NCBI RefSeq assembly: GCF_012489685.1
Contig: NC_080043.1
Coordinates: 82,662,292 to 82,726,291, forward strand
Reading direction: 5' to 3'
From: Lotus japonicus
Lineage: Eukaryota; Streptophyta; Magnoliopsida; Fabales; Fabaceae
DNA length: 64,000 nt
The notes under the pieces were generated by a model. It did not search any database and was not told where the DNA came from. It saw only the letters and a program-made list of their open reading frames with translations. Position numbers and translations under genes: made by a program. Below are positions 44,240 through 56,721 of this stretch, in pieces (the stretch's first letter is position 1; every line of letters starts with the position of its first letter).

Positions 44240-44300
44240 TTTTAGCATATATCTTTTTGCAAGATACGCGATATATCTTGCAATAAGATATATGTTAAAA
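44240..44300. repeat. Long near-perfect palindrome
   Basis: Two 27-base arms (44240-44266 and 44274-44300) pair at 25 of 27 positions around a 7-base spacer CGCGATA. Part of the arm plus spacer (AAGATACGCG) recurs at 44329-44338. It could be a hairpin or a tiny foldback element. No flanking duplication is obvious. Confidence 0.85.
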
Positions 44301-44338
44301 TGTTAGCTCACCCGTGGTTGGCCCTTCCAAGATACGCG

Positions 44339-45025
44339 ACTGTGACCTTCATTTCCGCAAATGAAACAATGTTGGAGGTTGGAAATAGAGAGTGAGAGTA
44401 TTGTTGTGTCATGACAATCCACTACTTTGAAGCAAAATTTTCGGTGGACTCTGATGCAAATCTCAACTGCCGCTTTTGCCTCCAAAGGTTTATACACACA
44501 ACTACGATTTGACTCGTGCACTCAACGCAAATCATATGAATCCTTCACAAAATATTTCCAAAAGAGTGAATAGAATTGGAACTATATAAGAATGAACGAA
44601 ATCACTAAACATTGATTGCAAGTCTTTCTTGAACCTCTTTCACATGGGCCCCATGTTTGGGCATCAGAGACTTGCGAACGTGATCTTAAGTCAGTTAAGA
44701 ACAAAGCCAAGATGTGAGCATTGTTATTGTATTTGTATATATGTTTATTTAGACAGGTTACACGAGTTTGATGGCTACATTGTGGATGAGGAATATATAA
44801 ATAAGCAGAGGAAGATGGAAACTTTGCATGATGGAGTGACTCAAGTTCAGAAAACAATTGAACCAGCTTCAGCTTCAATGAATCCAATGGTGTTCCAGGG
44901 TGTTTTGTTGATCTCGTTAGTTAGAACGTGTGAGAGAAGGGGTTGAAAATGAGATAGTGTATGTGTTTTATTCGTGACGAGTGATTGATATTTTTATATT
45001 TTAATGTAGCTAGGTTTAAATACAA
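44339..45025. other. Intergenic, no gene seen
   Basis: Short open frames only. On the minus strand a zinc-knuckle-like CFICGNEGHS near 44370 lacks its last cysteine and has no supporting context. Confidence 0.45.
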
Positions 45026-48000
45026 TCTTCTATAAACTATATAAAGGAAGAGTTTTTGCAATCTTGAGGGTAAAATTGTAATTTAATATTTTAATGCATA
45101 TGGGTGAAAAACTTTCCATGGTCAAATAGGTAAATTTGTGAGTAATTCAATATGAAATCAATCTTGACCATTCATTTCTTCTAATCCTAACCGTTAATCC
45201 TTTTCTTATGAAATTCTTTGTACAACCTTTTCATATTCTTGGTCGTTTTATTTGTTGCTTTTGTAACTCATGATCATAGATTGTGGTTACAAAATCACCA
45301 AGAGTCTCTTCCTTCTTCTCCCATGTATAAAACATCTTTCCATTCCTTTTTCAACTTATTTTCATCTCTCTCATTTTGATATTCAACATCTCCATTCATG
45401 TGCAGGAAATCTCTCTAATTTGGATTCTCTAACAGCATCATTTCAGCACAAGAATATCTTCCAATAGGTTAGAAAATTTTCTTTTGCATCTTTTTCCTCT
45501 CCACCGGTCACTTCTTCTTAATCACTTTTAATTCTCAAACATTGAGTTTTACTTCATCATCATCTTCCATCCGGTAAGTGCCATTTTTTCTTCGCCATAT
45601 TTATCCCTTTTGATTTATTTGTTTTGATTTCGCCATCATTTCTTCTTCAGATTTTATTCTCATGCTACGGTTCTTCCCAAACGGTCTTATTTTTTCTCAT
45701 TCTTCATCCCCACTCATGTAAGATTTAGTCTTTATTCGCAATATGCATTTTGTTATCACTTATTCAATAGATGAAAGTTACACATTTTATTTTACTTTTG
45801 TAATTTATGCATGTTTTTGTTCTTTGCTATTGATTATCAATATTATTATGATATGTTCATAACTTCTATTTCGTTTCAAAAATATTTTTTCTACATAAAC
45901 CGTTAAAGTCATCTTCTTGGTTATTTCTCTAATTGTGTTTCATTATTTTTCTTGAATAATTTTATGATGTTTGCTTCCATTTTTTTGACAATTTAATCTT
46001 CAACCAATGTAAGTTTCTTGCTTTTTTTTTAATTTTGATTAATTTATTATGAACTTAGTTGACCAAATGACAATCTTTTCTTCTAATGTGGTACAACGAA
46101 GCTTTTTTTCTTTTTTTACATTTCATTGATTTAGTTTCAATTTGTTTTTTCTTTCAGGTTTTTTCAATGTTGTTTTCCATTCTTCCAATGTTACATCTTG
46201 AAAACATGTAAGTTTCTTGCATTTTTCGTAATCTTTATTGTTTCATTATGAACTTAATTGACTAAATGAGAGTCACCCTTATTTTATTTTACAACTTGGT
46301 GTGGTGTTGTCATCTTCATCGTCTATCTTAAGTTTAGCTCAATTTATATCATTTTACTTATTTTATATGAGTTATGAAATTCGAAAAGTTATTTATATTT
46401 ATTTATTTATTTATATTTATATTTATATATAATATAAAGGAGAAGTTTAGCAACCTCGAGGGTAAAATAGTCTATCAATAAACAATGTTTCATATATTTA
46501 TTTTTATCTATGAGCTTTTAATTAAGTAATTATACATATTATTTCATATGTGATTTTTAAGAACCGTTCGATATTCAGCAGACTTTTAATCTCAACCGTT
46601 TGATATTCCTCTTGAATTTCCTCCATCAATGTAAGTATATAACTGTCTACTATTAAGCTCAAAATTATGTTAAATAAATTTATTATTATTTAATTTATAT
46701 GAGTTATGGAATGCCATAGGTCAAAATTAATATTAAATATGATATAAGTTATGAATTTCATACGACACCTATTTTTAGTTTAAGTTTGTTGAAGTATTAA
46801 TCAACTAATAATTAATATTAATAATAAATCTTGAAAGTTAAAGGTCGCTCAATAAAAAAAACTCCTATCTATTCCTCTTGAACTTCAGTCATTAATGTCA
46901 TTTTATAGACTTCTACTATTAATTTTTTTAGAAAATAACTTCTACTATTAATTGAAAATTACTTAAAAAAATTATTATTATTTATTTTATATGAGTTATG
47001 AAATTCAAAAATTTATGCTTAATACTAAATAAGATCTTACCAAAAGAAAAAAAAAAAACTATCTCTAACCATTTTTTCTACATTTATATAAAGTAATAAG
47101 TGTCAATACTCATTTAACATATGCACTTCACATAAGCTTTGTTGAGGTATTTGCCTTTTTCTTTTCAAAGGCTCACGCTTCAAGACATTTTTTAAGGTAC
47201 ATATATCCAACGACTAACTATTGATGGACTAGCCTATAATTTTTACGTGTGTTCTAACATGATTTTTATTTCATGATGATCTTCAATATGATTTCATCAT
47301 GTCAAATTGAAACACCTAAAAAATTATTTTCTTTTTAATTTTCTCAGCTTTTTATTTTGTAGGATGACTCAAACAGTTTGTGTATTTCATGCGTGGAAAA
47401 CAAGAGATTTCAAAAAATCTCAAATTGTTAATAGTATTGAACTGCTCTTAATCATTGAAAATGTATTAGATTTCTTTGTTTTCCCCACTTTCATGGTACC
47501 TAAACCAAACTATTTATTGTTACCATAATTAAGTGATTTTTTAAAATTGTAGTTTTTCAAATGCTACAGTTTAGTGACATACTTTATGTATGACAAGTTT
47601 ATGGGATTTTACATTTTATGGTTCAAGCATCTGCTATAAAATATAGAGTCACAAAGCACAAATATAAGATTACTTGAATGAGCATCTCAAAAACTGAAGA
47701 GGTTACAAGTGGCACTACTCCTACTGCAAAATATGATTTTGTACAGTTTAATATAATTGACATCATTTTCATGTAATCGATCATCTCTGAAGAAATCAAG
47801 GTTTATAGTGATAATTTAATATGGACTTATACTGTTAACTTCAAATTATTTTAAATAAACTTATTATTATTTATTTCGTATGAGTTATGAACCTCAAAAA
47901 GACAAACTTAATATTAAATAAGATCTTACAAAAAAATACTACTTCTATCTGTAAAGTACAATAAAATTGTTATATCAAAATAATAAATCAAAAGTATCAA

Positions 48001-48228
48001 TTAGATAAATAAGGACAAACAACACAAATTAAAAAATAAATACACTCATTAAAAAACCTACGATAAAAAAAATATAAATTAACACTTCGACAAAAAAACC
48101 TATTTATCAAAAAAATATTATTTTTTCACCTTTTCATACAAATAAATAATTTTAAAAAAAACCATAAAAAAAACACAATACAAAATAAAATAGAAGGCCC
48201 CGTGCAACGCACGGGTAAAAAATACTAG
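45026..48228 (+). mobile_element. Non-autonomous Helitron-like region, possibly nested
   Basis: The right end is clear: hairpin CCCGTGC-AAC-GCACGGG (48199-48215), nine bases, CTAG (48225-48228), then T. A candidate left end lies near 45026-45045 (TCTTCTATAAACTATATAAAGG) with downstream GAGGGTAAAATTGT. A second, related left-end-like block lies near 46420-46475 (ATATAAAGGAG...GAGGGTAAAATAGT), which suggests one element inside another or an internal duplication. The interior is AT-rich, has several 'atgtaagtttcttg' near-repeats (46008 and 46207) and no helicase. Confidence 0.6.
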
Positions 48229-48232
48229 TATC

Positions 48233-48955
48233 ACATAATTTTAAATATGTTATTTTGTCTTAAAATTTATTAATTATGATTATATTAATTAAAGTGGAAT
48301 GTTGGATTCCCTCCGAAGAGAGAGCACTTGAAATTGGAAGGTTCTCTTTGCCCTGAATTGCAGGGACTAATGGTGGCCTTAATCGTTGAAATGGATAATA
48401 ATGGACAAGCCTTCGCTTTTTTTTGTTTTGCTAATTGACAAGCCTTGGCTTTTTATTGGGCCAGGAGAGCAAGACGACATTCCCTGTTTTAATTGCTCAG
48501 AATTGAAAGGATTTTGGTCGCATTCAACATGACCACAATGGTCCAATTGTAATCACTCAATCTTTTTATCTATTTTTCACTCAATCGAAGCATACAATCT
48601 AAGCACACAATGTTTTCATTGATCGAACTTTTTTTTTAATCTAATTTTCACTCAATCTAAATAACTCTAATATTAGTTCATTTTCTCTCTATTTTCTCAT
48701 ATTTTCATTTATTATCTTTCCTCTTTTCTATCCAAACAAAGTGTTATTTAGTGTTAAAAAAAATGAAAACGGAAGTCTCACACATCTTGATGCACCTTTT
48801 ATCGAAGTAATTGAGATTTCATATTTTTACCATTTTCCCATCAAATGGTACGTATATAATCATTAAAAAAGTATGTGTGTGTTCGGTTGTGTGTTTCCTC
48901 CATCCAGAAGCACGTCTGTGAGTGAAACGTGGATCCTGATCCAACTTACGATGTT
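48233..48955. other. Intergenic, no gene seen
   Basis: Between the Helitron end and the copia insertion. AT-rich, no recognised feature. Confidence 0.5.
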
Positions 48956-49683
48956 TGGTTTGTTGGAAAATTTCATATCTAGGTAATTTAAAATCCTATT
49001 TTATGTTAGTGATATTTTATTTTTAAAAGCCATATATATCTTCCTGATATGTTTTTTATTTCAAAGCCCTTATCCTACTTTTAGGGATTTGGTTTTCTCA
49101 ATTCAGTTTTTATACCTGATAGAAACTTTCCCCACTCCCATTGCACGTTCTTGATTTTTTCCTCACGTTGCCTATTCCTCTGACTGCACGTTGGCACAAA
49201 AGCTTTACAAAAAGGAGTCTTGAAACGACTTTCTCAACTGAGAAAAACAGAACATACAATTGCCTTCTTCTTCTCCTAATTTTTCACTGGTTTTTCCATT
49301 AATCAATATTGAAAGAGCACAGTTTGTTCATTAGTTCAGGGATCTTTCGCTGCACACGACAGATTCAACGGGTTGACGTATCTTGGGAGAGGAGCGCATC
49401 AAGTTCTTAATCTACCCAGTGCAGTTGGGGCGTTTTCTCTCTAAGGACAGCGCCTAGCGTGCTTCAACCCAGGCTACTCTGAACTCATTCTCTTGTTATT
49501 TTAATTATAGACTTATTTGTATGTTATTTTGCAATGTTTGCTTCCTACCTTGTCTGCTGTTTGCTGGTTTTCACGTGTTCTCCTATTGTTTGTGTTTTCC
49601 ACTGGTCTAAATTTTCTAACATTCTTAGAGAGAAAAGATTAATTCTGTCTACATCTTCTGTGTTATGTTCGGTTCTGTTCAAA

Positions 49684-51957
49684 ATGTCTGCTATGGAAAT
49701 GCTTAAGGCTATGTCTAGCAAACCTGAAAAATTCAGTGGTGAAAATTTCTATTGTTGGCAACAACGAATGAAATTTTGGCTTACTGAGTAGAGTCTGTTC
49801 TCTGTGATTTCTGGCTCTAAAGCTGGAAAACAAACAACATCATCATCTAAAGAGGTTGTTGAAATTGATGGTACTAAACCCCCTGCTAGTACTAAAGAGG
49901 ATACACTTGTGATGGTCTGTTTAAGTTGAATGTTATGCCTTTTTCATCTAATAAAAATTATGGAAATTCTTCTTTGATTGTTTCCAATGTAGAGTACACT
50001 AATTATTGGCATGGTAGGTTTGGACATGCTAATTTGAATTTTGTTAGAAGAATGATGCTAAGTTGATGTTACCAATAAAGATATCTTGTGTCATGGTCGT
50101 ATTTTAAGTGCATTGTCTGATAATATTTATAAAATATTTTGTCATACCAAAACTGCAGTTGAGTATGGGAAGCCCTTGAAAAGAAATATGGTTCAGCTGA
50201 GAAGGGTTTAAGTCGTTATTCTTATGAAAAAAATGATTGAGTTTCATATGGTTGATAAGAAGCCTGTGTCAGATCAAATCCACGAGTTTGAAAATATTGT
50301 ATATGACATGAAACTGAAAGGAATTGTTTTTCCTGATGTCATGCTTGTGACTTCCATGATTTCAAAATTGCCTCCTTCTTGGTCTGATTTTGCTAGAAGT
50401 TTGAAACATAAGCCTGAAGGTTTTACTTTTGATGAGTTGCTTATCTGTCTGCGTATTGAGGAAAAACATCGTCTTTCTCAAAAGAATTTGCAAACCTCTA
50501 ATTTTCAAGCTAAAGTCCATATGGTTGAAGGCTCTAGTAAATCCTTTTCAAAGTCTTTTAATAGGCATGGGCCAAACAGCTATAAGTCTTTCAAAAAACC
50601 AGCTTTCTCTAAAAATAAGGATAATGCTCCTAATAACAACAATAGGCCTATGGCTAAAATTCAAGGGAATGAGACTTTTTGCTTTATATGTGGACGAGCG
50701 AATCATGTTGCTAAGAATTGTTTTCAACGTCGTCGTCAACCAATGTCTACCCATAAGCCTGAAGCCAATGTTCTCTCTATGGGTGCTACCTCCAATTCCC
50801 TATCTGACAGGTACCATGCCACTGGCCCAGAGTTAAACTTTGTTTTTAACTCAAATGATTGGTTTTTAGACTCTGGAGCTAATGTTCATGTGTGTACTGA
50901 TAAAAAATTCTTTTCTTTATACCGGGAATCAAGTACACGAACTGTGAGCATGGGGAATGGGAGTGTAGCACAGGTTGTTGGAGAAGGCCAAATTAGCTTA
51001 GAGTTATCTTCTGGAAAGCGTCTTGTTTTAAATGGAGTCTATCATGTTTCTGATTTTAGGAGAAATTTAATTAGTGTTTCCTTGTTAGTCAAACAAGGTT
51101 ACAAATTTGTACTTGAGTCAAATAGAGCTGTTATTTCTAGATTTGGTGTTTTTATCGGTAAAGGATACACTTGCGATGGTCTGTTTAAGTTGAATGTTAT
51201 GCCTTTTTCATCTAATAAAAATTCTGGAAATTCTTCTTTGATTGTCTCCAATGTAGAGTGCACTAATTATTGGCATGGTAGGTTTGGACATGTTAATTCG
51301 AATTCTGTTAGAAGAATGATGCTACTTGATCTTATTCCTAAGATGTCTGTTGATGTAAAACAAAAATGTGAAGTATGTGTTCAAGCGAAACAACCTAGAA
51401 AACCTTTTAATAAATGTGTTGAAAAGGAAACTAGCTTGCTTGAATTAATTCATAGTGATATATGTGATAGCAATGATGTTTTAACTCGTGGTGGTAAAAG
51501 ATATTTCATCACTTTTACAGATAGCTTTTCTAAATATTGCTAAGTGTATTTAATTAATCATAAAAGTGAGCTGTTTGACAGATTTAAAACATATAAAGCA
51601 GAGGTTGAAAATCAGTTAGAAAGGAAAATTAAGGTTCTTAGATCTGATAGAGGTGGAGAATATGCTTCTACTGAAATGAGTGAATATTTTGAAATGCTTG
51701 GTATTGTTCATGAATTTACTCCTCCTTATGCTCCTCAATCTAATGGTGTAGCTGAAAGAAAAAATCGAACTTTACTTGACATGGTAAATTCTATGCTTAT
51801 AAGTTCAGGTTTACCTAAAAATTTGTGGGGTGAAGCTTTACATACTGCTTGTCATATACTTAATAGAATTCCTTTTAAAAATTCTGATAAGACACCTTAC
51901 GATCAACGGTACCTCGCATACACTAACAAACCAATGTTAGTAGCACCAGCACAATAA
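49684..51957 (+). pseudogene. Copia gag-protease-integrase, disabled
   Basis: Gag starts MSAMEMLKAMSSKPEKFSG and stops at a TAG (49789). A 163-base piece of integrase is inserted at 49898-50060, and a 1-base loss follows near 50163. From 50224 the frame continues through late gag, zinc knuckle CFICGRANHVAKNC, protease WFLDSGANVHV, the GAG-pre-integrase HHCC region (YWHGRFGHVN...CEVCVQAKQ) and the start of the integrase core (HSDICD). A TAA at 51541 interrupts it; beyond that the core continues (SDRGGEYAS, NGVAERKNRTLLDM) until about 51905. Integrase C-terminus is lost where the gypsy LTR begins. Confidence 0.9.
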
Positions 51958-53483
51958 AAGTAACAAAAAAATAAAAAAATAAAGTAAAGTCTTAAAAGTA
52001 AGAAATAGGTTCTATTATTCTAGACTAAAGCGCAATCCCCGACAACGGCGCCAAAAACTTGATAATTCCTAGGTAAGTGTACCTATTCGTTAAGTAGTAA
52101 TAAAATATCGAACTCAAAGATTGCGGTTGTCTAAATCAATTTAACCTATTAAATAACTAAAAAGACTAAGTAAAAAGGTTTGGGGATGAATAATTGTTGT
52201 TGAAACAAACTTAATTAATTGCAAAGTAAAGTGAAAAGCAAGGACGTAGTATTGAAAACAATCAAAAGGGGAAGTACCTGGGGTAGGATTTCATCAATCT
52301 CACTTATGTCCTTAATAGACTAATTAACTCATGAATTATCTAACTTATTTATGGTGCTTGCCTAAGTTTCTACGTGATAATCTTTTAACTACGCAGAACT
52401 TCCAATTAAACTGCTAACACTAATCTCTTAGTTCCTAGACGAATTCAATTGGAGAATTAAAGTACTTAGTTACTAGCCAACACAATTAGAAGTTACCCTT
52501 ATCTCTAAGGCGTAGGCGTTCTTAATCAATTCCTCACCGGATCCCTATTTTCTACCGATTTCTCAATCGCATACAAAATAGCAAAGTTAATCTTCATGCA
52601 TAAAGATTCATAGATAAATGATGAGAAATTCATAAATAAAAATAGGATTTTTGAGTCTAAAAAGTACATCAAAACATAAGATCAAAAGAGTCAAATCAGA
52701 CACTCCAAGTACCTACGGAGGTTTAGCCAAACATAACTTCCATGATCAAATAAATTATTGAAATAAAAAGAGTTCTTCAAAAAACTCAAAGTGATGCTAG
52801 AGTAAACTCAGGAAAAACTCCTGAACGGCACAAGAGCTGCTATCTCCCATCTATCAATTTTTTTTCCTCAATCAATATATTATCCCTAATATATATCCCT
52901 TTTTCCTATGTTGCTGCCGTCACCTGTTTCTCTTCTTTTGGTCACGTGATTTCTATCTTTTCTGGCTGATTTTGTTTTTAGTTAACACCTGCCACGTGTC
53001 GCTGCCCCAATGGTGCAGACATTATAAAGGAGAAATCCAGCGCTTTACAGCTCATTATCTTGTGGTGGACCTCTGGCATGATCACACCACATGGCAAAGA
53101 AAGAAGATGCAGCCGTCGGATCTGCGCACGTGCATGGTAATTTCAGTGGACGCTCAGCGCAGATCAACATCCCCCATTTGATGATTTTCCTGGAATTAAT
53201 ATTAAGTTATTAATATTAAGTAAATAAAAATAAGATAAATTAGATAAAAATCCAGAAATTAACAACCTAAATCCTAATCAAATCTAAAATTCAAAAAGTC
53301 CTAATTAAAGATAGATAAAAACTAACGAAATCTAGCAAATCAAAATAAAAACTCATAAAATCCTAAATTAATTAAAAATACGAAAATTATATAAAAATAT
53401 CCTAAAAATTAATTAAAACCCAAAAATAAATTAAAAATAAAATAAAAGACCCATAAAAATACCCTTATAATCCCGGGTTATCA
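51906..53483 (-). mobile_element. Ty3/gypsy-type LTR with primer site, reversed, inserted in copia
   Basis: On the minus strand an LTR of about 1424 bases runs from 53483 (TGATAACCCGGG) to 52060 (AATTATCA). Six bases later comes primer site TGGCGCCGTTGTCGGGGA (52053-52036), then about 130 bases of leader that break off into copia integrase near 51906. The rest of this element and its second LTR are absent, so a deletion removed them together with copia integrase C-terminal sequence. Assignment to gypsy type is from the primer site and LTR style. Confidence 0.8.
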
Positions 53484-53515
53484 CTAGACCAGTAAATGAG
53501 TGCTCTAGTTCTGGT

Positions 53516-55174
53516 TTGTCCTGCAGTAATGATGCTAATATAGATGTTGAACATGTACCTAGAAGAAGTAAAAGGACTAGAAAAGCTACCGATTTTGGTT
53601 CTGATTTTTGCACACTTTTACTTGAGGATGATCCTAAAAACTATAGTGAAGCTGTTAGATTCCCGGATGCTCCTTTTTGGAAGGAAGCTATAAATGATGA
53701 AATGAACTCCCTAAGAGCTAACAAAACTTGGTTCTCAACTGATCTTCCCCATGGTTGTAAGAGTATTCGTTGCAAGTGGATCTTTCGTAAAAAACTAAGA
53801 ACAGATGGTTCCATTGAGAAATATAAAGCTAGGCTAGTTGTTCTTGGGTGTAGCCAAGTAGAGGGTGTTGACTTCTTTGATACTTATTCTCCTGTTTCTA
53901 AGATCACTACCATTAGAGTTTTCGTTGCTCTTGCTTGTGTTTATAATTTAAAGATTCATCAAATGGATGTTAAAACTGCCTTTTTGAATGATGATTTAGA
54001 AGAAGAGATTTGCATGAATCAACCTGAAGGTTTTGAAGAACCTGGAGTAGAGAATAAAGTTTGCAAACTTGTTAACTCTTTATATGGTTTGAAACAAGCT
54101 CCAAAACAGTGGCATGAAAAATTTGATCAAGTTATTCTTTCATATGGTTTTCAAATTAACAATAGTGATAAATGTGTGTATGTGAAAATACTTGATGATG
54201 GTGAATGTGTTATTTTGTGCTTGTATGTGGATGACATATTGATCTTTGGGAGCAACTTGCATGTTATTGAAGATGTGAAATCTTTCTTGTCTAGAAATTT
54301 TGATATGAAGGACCTTGGTCCTGTAGATGTTATTTTGGGCATTAAATTGATAAAGAAAGATGATGGCATTGTTTTAACACAATCACATTATGTTGAAAAA
54401 TTGTTAAAGAAGTTTGATTATTTTAATGTCAAACCTGTTTCTACACCTTATGACCCTGCTGTAAAATTAAAGAAAAATACAAAAGAAGGTGTTTCACAAC
54501 TTAAATATGCTCAAATTATTGGTTCCTTGTTGCATTTGACAAATTTCTCTAGACCTGACATTGCATATGTTGTTGGTAGATTAGGGAGATATACTCATAA
54601 TCTTGATGAATCTCATTGGACTGCATTAGAAAGAGTTTTTAAATACCTCAAGGGAACCATTGATTATGACATTCATTACACTAGTTTTCCCGGTGTTATA
54701 GAAGGATTTAGTGATGCAAATTGGAATTCTGATTCTGATGAAACTAAATCAACAAGTGTTTATGTTTTTACTTTGGCTGGAGGTGCAGTATCTTGGAAAT
54801 TGGCAAAGCAAACTATTATTTCACGTTCTACTATGGAAGCTGAAATTATTAGTTTAGATACTGCTACTAATGAGGCTGAATTTCTCAAAAATCTGTTATG
54901 TGATTTGCCTTTGTTAAATAAGCCTATAGCTCCAATTTCAATGCATTGTGATAGCCAATATGCTATAGCTAAGGTTAATAGCAAAAATTTCAATGAAAAG
55001 AGAAGACATCATAGAGTGAGACATAAATCTATTAGAAATTTGATATCTCATGGTGTTATTTCTCTTGATTTTGTCAGGTCAGAAAATAATCTTGCGGATC
55101 CGCTTACAAAAGGCCTGACACGTCAACAAGTACTTGAAACGTCGAGGGGAATGAGACTAAAGCCCATAAATTAG
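53516..55174 (+). CDS. Copia reverse transcriptase-RNase H, open frame of 552 codons (fragment of pol)
   Basis: The frame begins in the integrase-RT linker (RRSKRTRKATDFGSDF) and covers the whole RT: QMDVKTAFLND (Asp 151), SLYGLKQAPKQWH, YVDD at 237-240. The copia RNase H follows (EGFSDANW, STMEAE, HCDSQYAI, ADPLTKGL). The end MRLKPIN is the natural pol terminus. The Met used is internal; the polyprotein start is lost, so the fragment is probably not expressed as such. The catalytic motifs are intact although the upstream pol is broken. Confidence 0.88.
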   Translation: MSCSNDANIDVEHVPRRSKRTRKATDFGSDFCTLLLEDDPKNYSEAVRFPDAPFWKEAINDEMNSLRANKTWFSTDLPHGCKSIRCKWIFRKKLRTDGSIEKYKARLVVLGCSQVEGVDFFDTYSPVSKITTIRVFVALACVYNLKIHQMDVKTAFLNDDLEEEICMNQPEGFEEPGVENKVCKLVNSLYGLKQAPKQWHEKFDQVILSYGFQINNSDKCVYVKILDDGECVILCLYVDDILIFGSNLHVIEDVKSFLSRNFDMKDLGPVDVILGIKLIKKDDGIVLTQSHYVEKLLKKFDYFNVKPVSTPYDPAVKLKKNTKEGVSQLKYAQIIGSLLHLTNFSRPDIAYVVGRLGRYTHNLDESHWTALERVFKYLKGTIDYDIHYTSFPGVIEGFSDANWNSDSDETKSTSVYVFTLAGGAVSWKLAKQTIISRSTMEAEIISLDTATNEAEFLKNLLCDLPLLNKPIAPISMHCDSQYAIAKVNSKNFNEKRRHHRVRHKSIRNLISHGVISLDFVRSENNLADPLTKGLTRQQVLETSRGMRLKPIN

Positions 55175-56721
55175 TCGCAACAACGGACACCCGTCTCCAA
55201 ATTAATGGCGATCCCATGAAAGGAGTTCAACGGGTAAGAACGAAGTTGTTTGCTGATTATGGTACACCAAAATATTTATATGACAGAGCTGTTATGTGTC
55301 CCATTCCTATGGCATGGTGTACTTTGAATTTTAAACTATGGCAATTTCAAGGTTGAGGTTGGAATTACTTCTTAATGGACCCAATGACAATGGTTTGTAG
55401 GGGTGATGGTCACGGATCACCCTTTGAGGGTTCACCTAGTGAGTGTGGAGGTGGGGCCGCCTTTGTGAGATTTTGGGCTAGTCTCTAATTGACACTCACG
55501 AAACAAGATACATGCGCAAGGCCGTAACGCCTAACCACTGATGAGAACTTTGATTGAACAACTATATTGTATGTGCTGTATTCTAAAGTTTGGTTTTAGT
55601 GGATATGGCTCAAGACAATCAAGTCTCCATATCTACTCAAGCGGAGGTACATATGCACTAGGTGTGAGGCTCAAACCCGGAAGGTTCCTCATGCTAAATA
55701 TACAATGTCATGTGCTCTTTGAATGTTGAAAAATATTTCTGGATTTTAAATTATGTGGGGGATTGTTGGAAAATTTCATATCTAGGTAATTTAAAATTCT
55801 ATTTGATGTTAGTGATATTTTATTTTTAAAAGCCATATATATCTTTCTGATATGTTTTTTATTTCAAAGCCCTTATCCTACTTTTAGGGATTTGGTTTTC
55901 TCAATTCAGTTTTTATAGCTGATAGAAACTTTCTCCACTCCCATCCCATTGCACGTTCTTTATTTTTTCCTCACGTTGCCTATTCCTTGGCGGCACGTTG
56001 GCACAAAAGCTTTACAAAAAGGAGTCTTGAAACGGCTTTCTCAACCGAGAAAAACATAACATACAATTGCCTTCTTCTTCCCCTAATTTTTCACTGGTTT
56101 TTCCATTAATCAATATTGAAAGAGCACAGCTTGATCATCAGTTCAGGGATCTTTCGCTGCACACGACAGATTCAACGGGTTGACGTATCTTGGGAGAGGA
56201 GCGCATCAAGTTCTTAATCTACCCATTGCAGTTGGGGCGTTTTCTCTCTAAGGACAGCGCCTAGCGTGCTTCAACCCAGGCTACTCTGAACTCATTCTCT
56301 TGTTATTTTAATTATAGACTTCTTATTTGTATGTTATTTTGCATTGTTTGCTTCCTACCTTGTCTTGTCTGCTGTTTGCTGGTTTTCACGTGTTCTGCTG
56401 TTGTTTGTGTTTTCCACTGGTCTAAATTTTCTAACATGGTTTGCTCCTTCTACAATCGATTCTCCCAGAGAAACTTGAGTCTGGCTGTACAATCTGTCTA
56501 GAGGAAAACAGTATTGTGTTTCGGAGTGCGGCGAGTGGAGCCAAGGGTTGTAGCAGTGGAAATTCTCATGGCGGAGACCTTTGGTTGGCCAGGAGGTGGG
56601 TTGGCTTGAGGTGCTGATGCAGGATTTGGTGGGATGCAGGTTGTAGCGGGGGTGCGGGACAAATGGACTTGGCTTCCAAGTTCAGACGGCGTTTATTGAG
56701 TTAACTCTGCTTACATTTTTT

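Larger units (their letters stand above)
48961..56436 (+). mobile_element. Complete but defective Ty1/copia element
   Basis: LTRs of 661 (48961-49621) and 673 bases (55764-56436) start TGTTGGAAAATTTC and end TTCTAACA. A perfect 5-bp duplication TGGTT flanks the element (48956-48960 and 56437-56441). The LTRs differ at many places by eye (indels and substitutions), so it is much older than the element at 21103. The interior holds broken gag, protease and integrase, a foreign reversed gypsy LTR, and an open RT-RNase H frame. A polypurine tract GTGGGGGA precedes the 3' LTR. Confidence 0.95.

Noticed and set aside
44303..44521. Zinc-knuckle protein (minus strand)
   Set aside because: CFICGNEGHS lacks the final cysteine (a Trp is in its place) and there is no gag or LINE ORF1 context.
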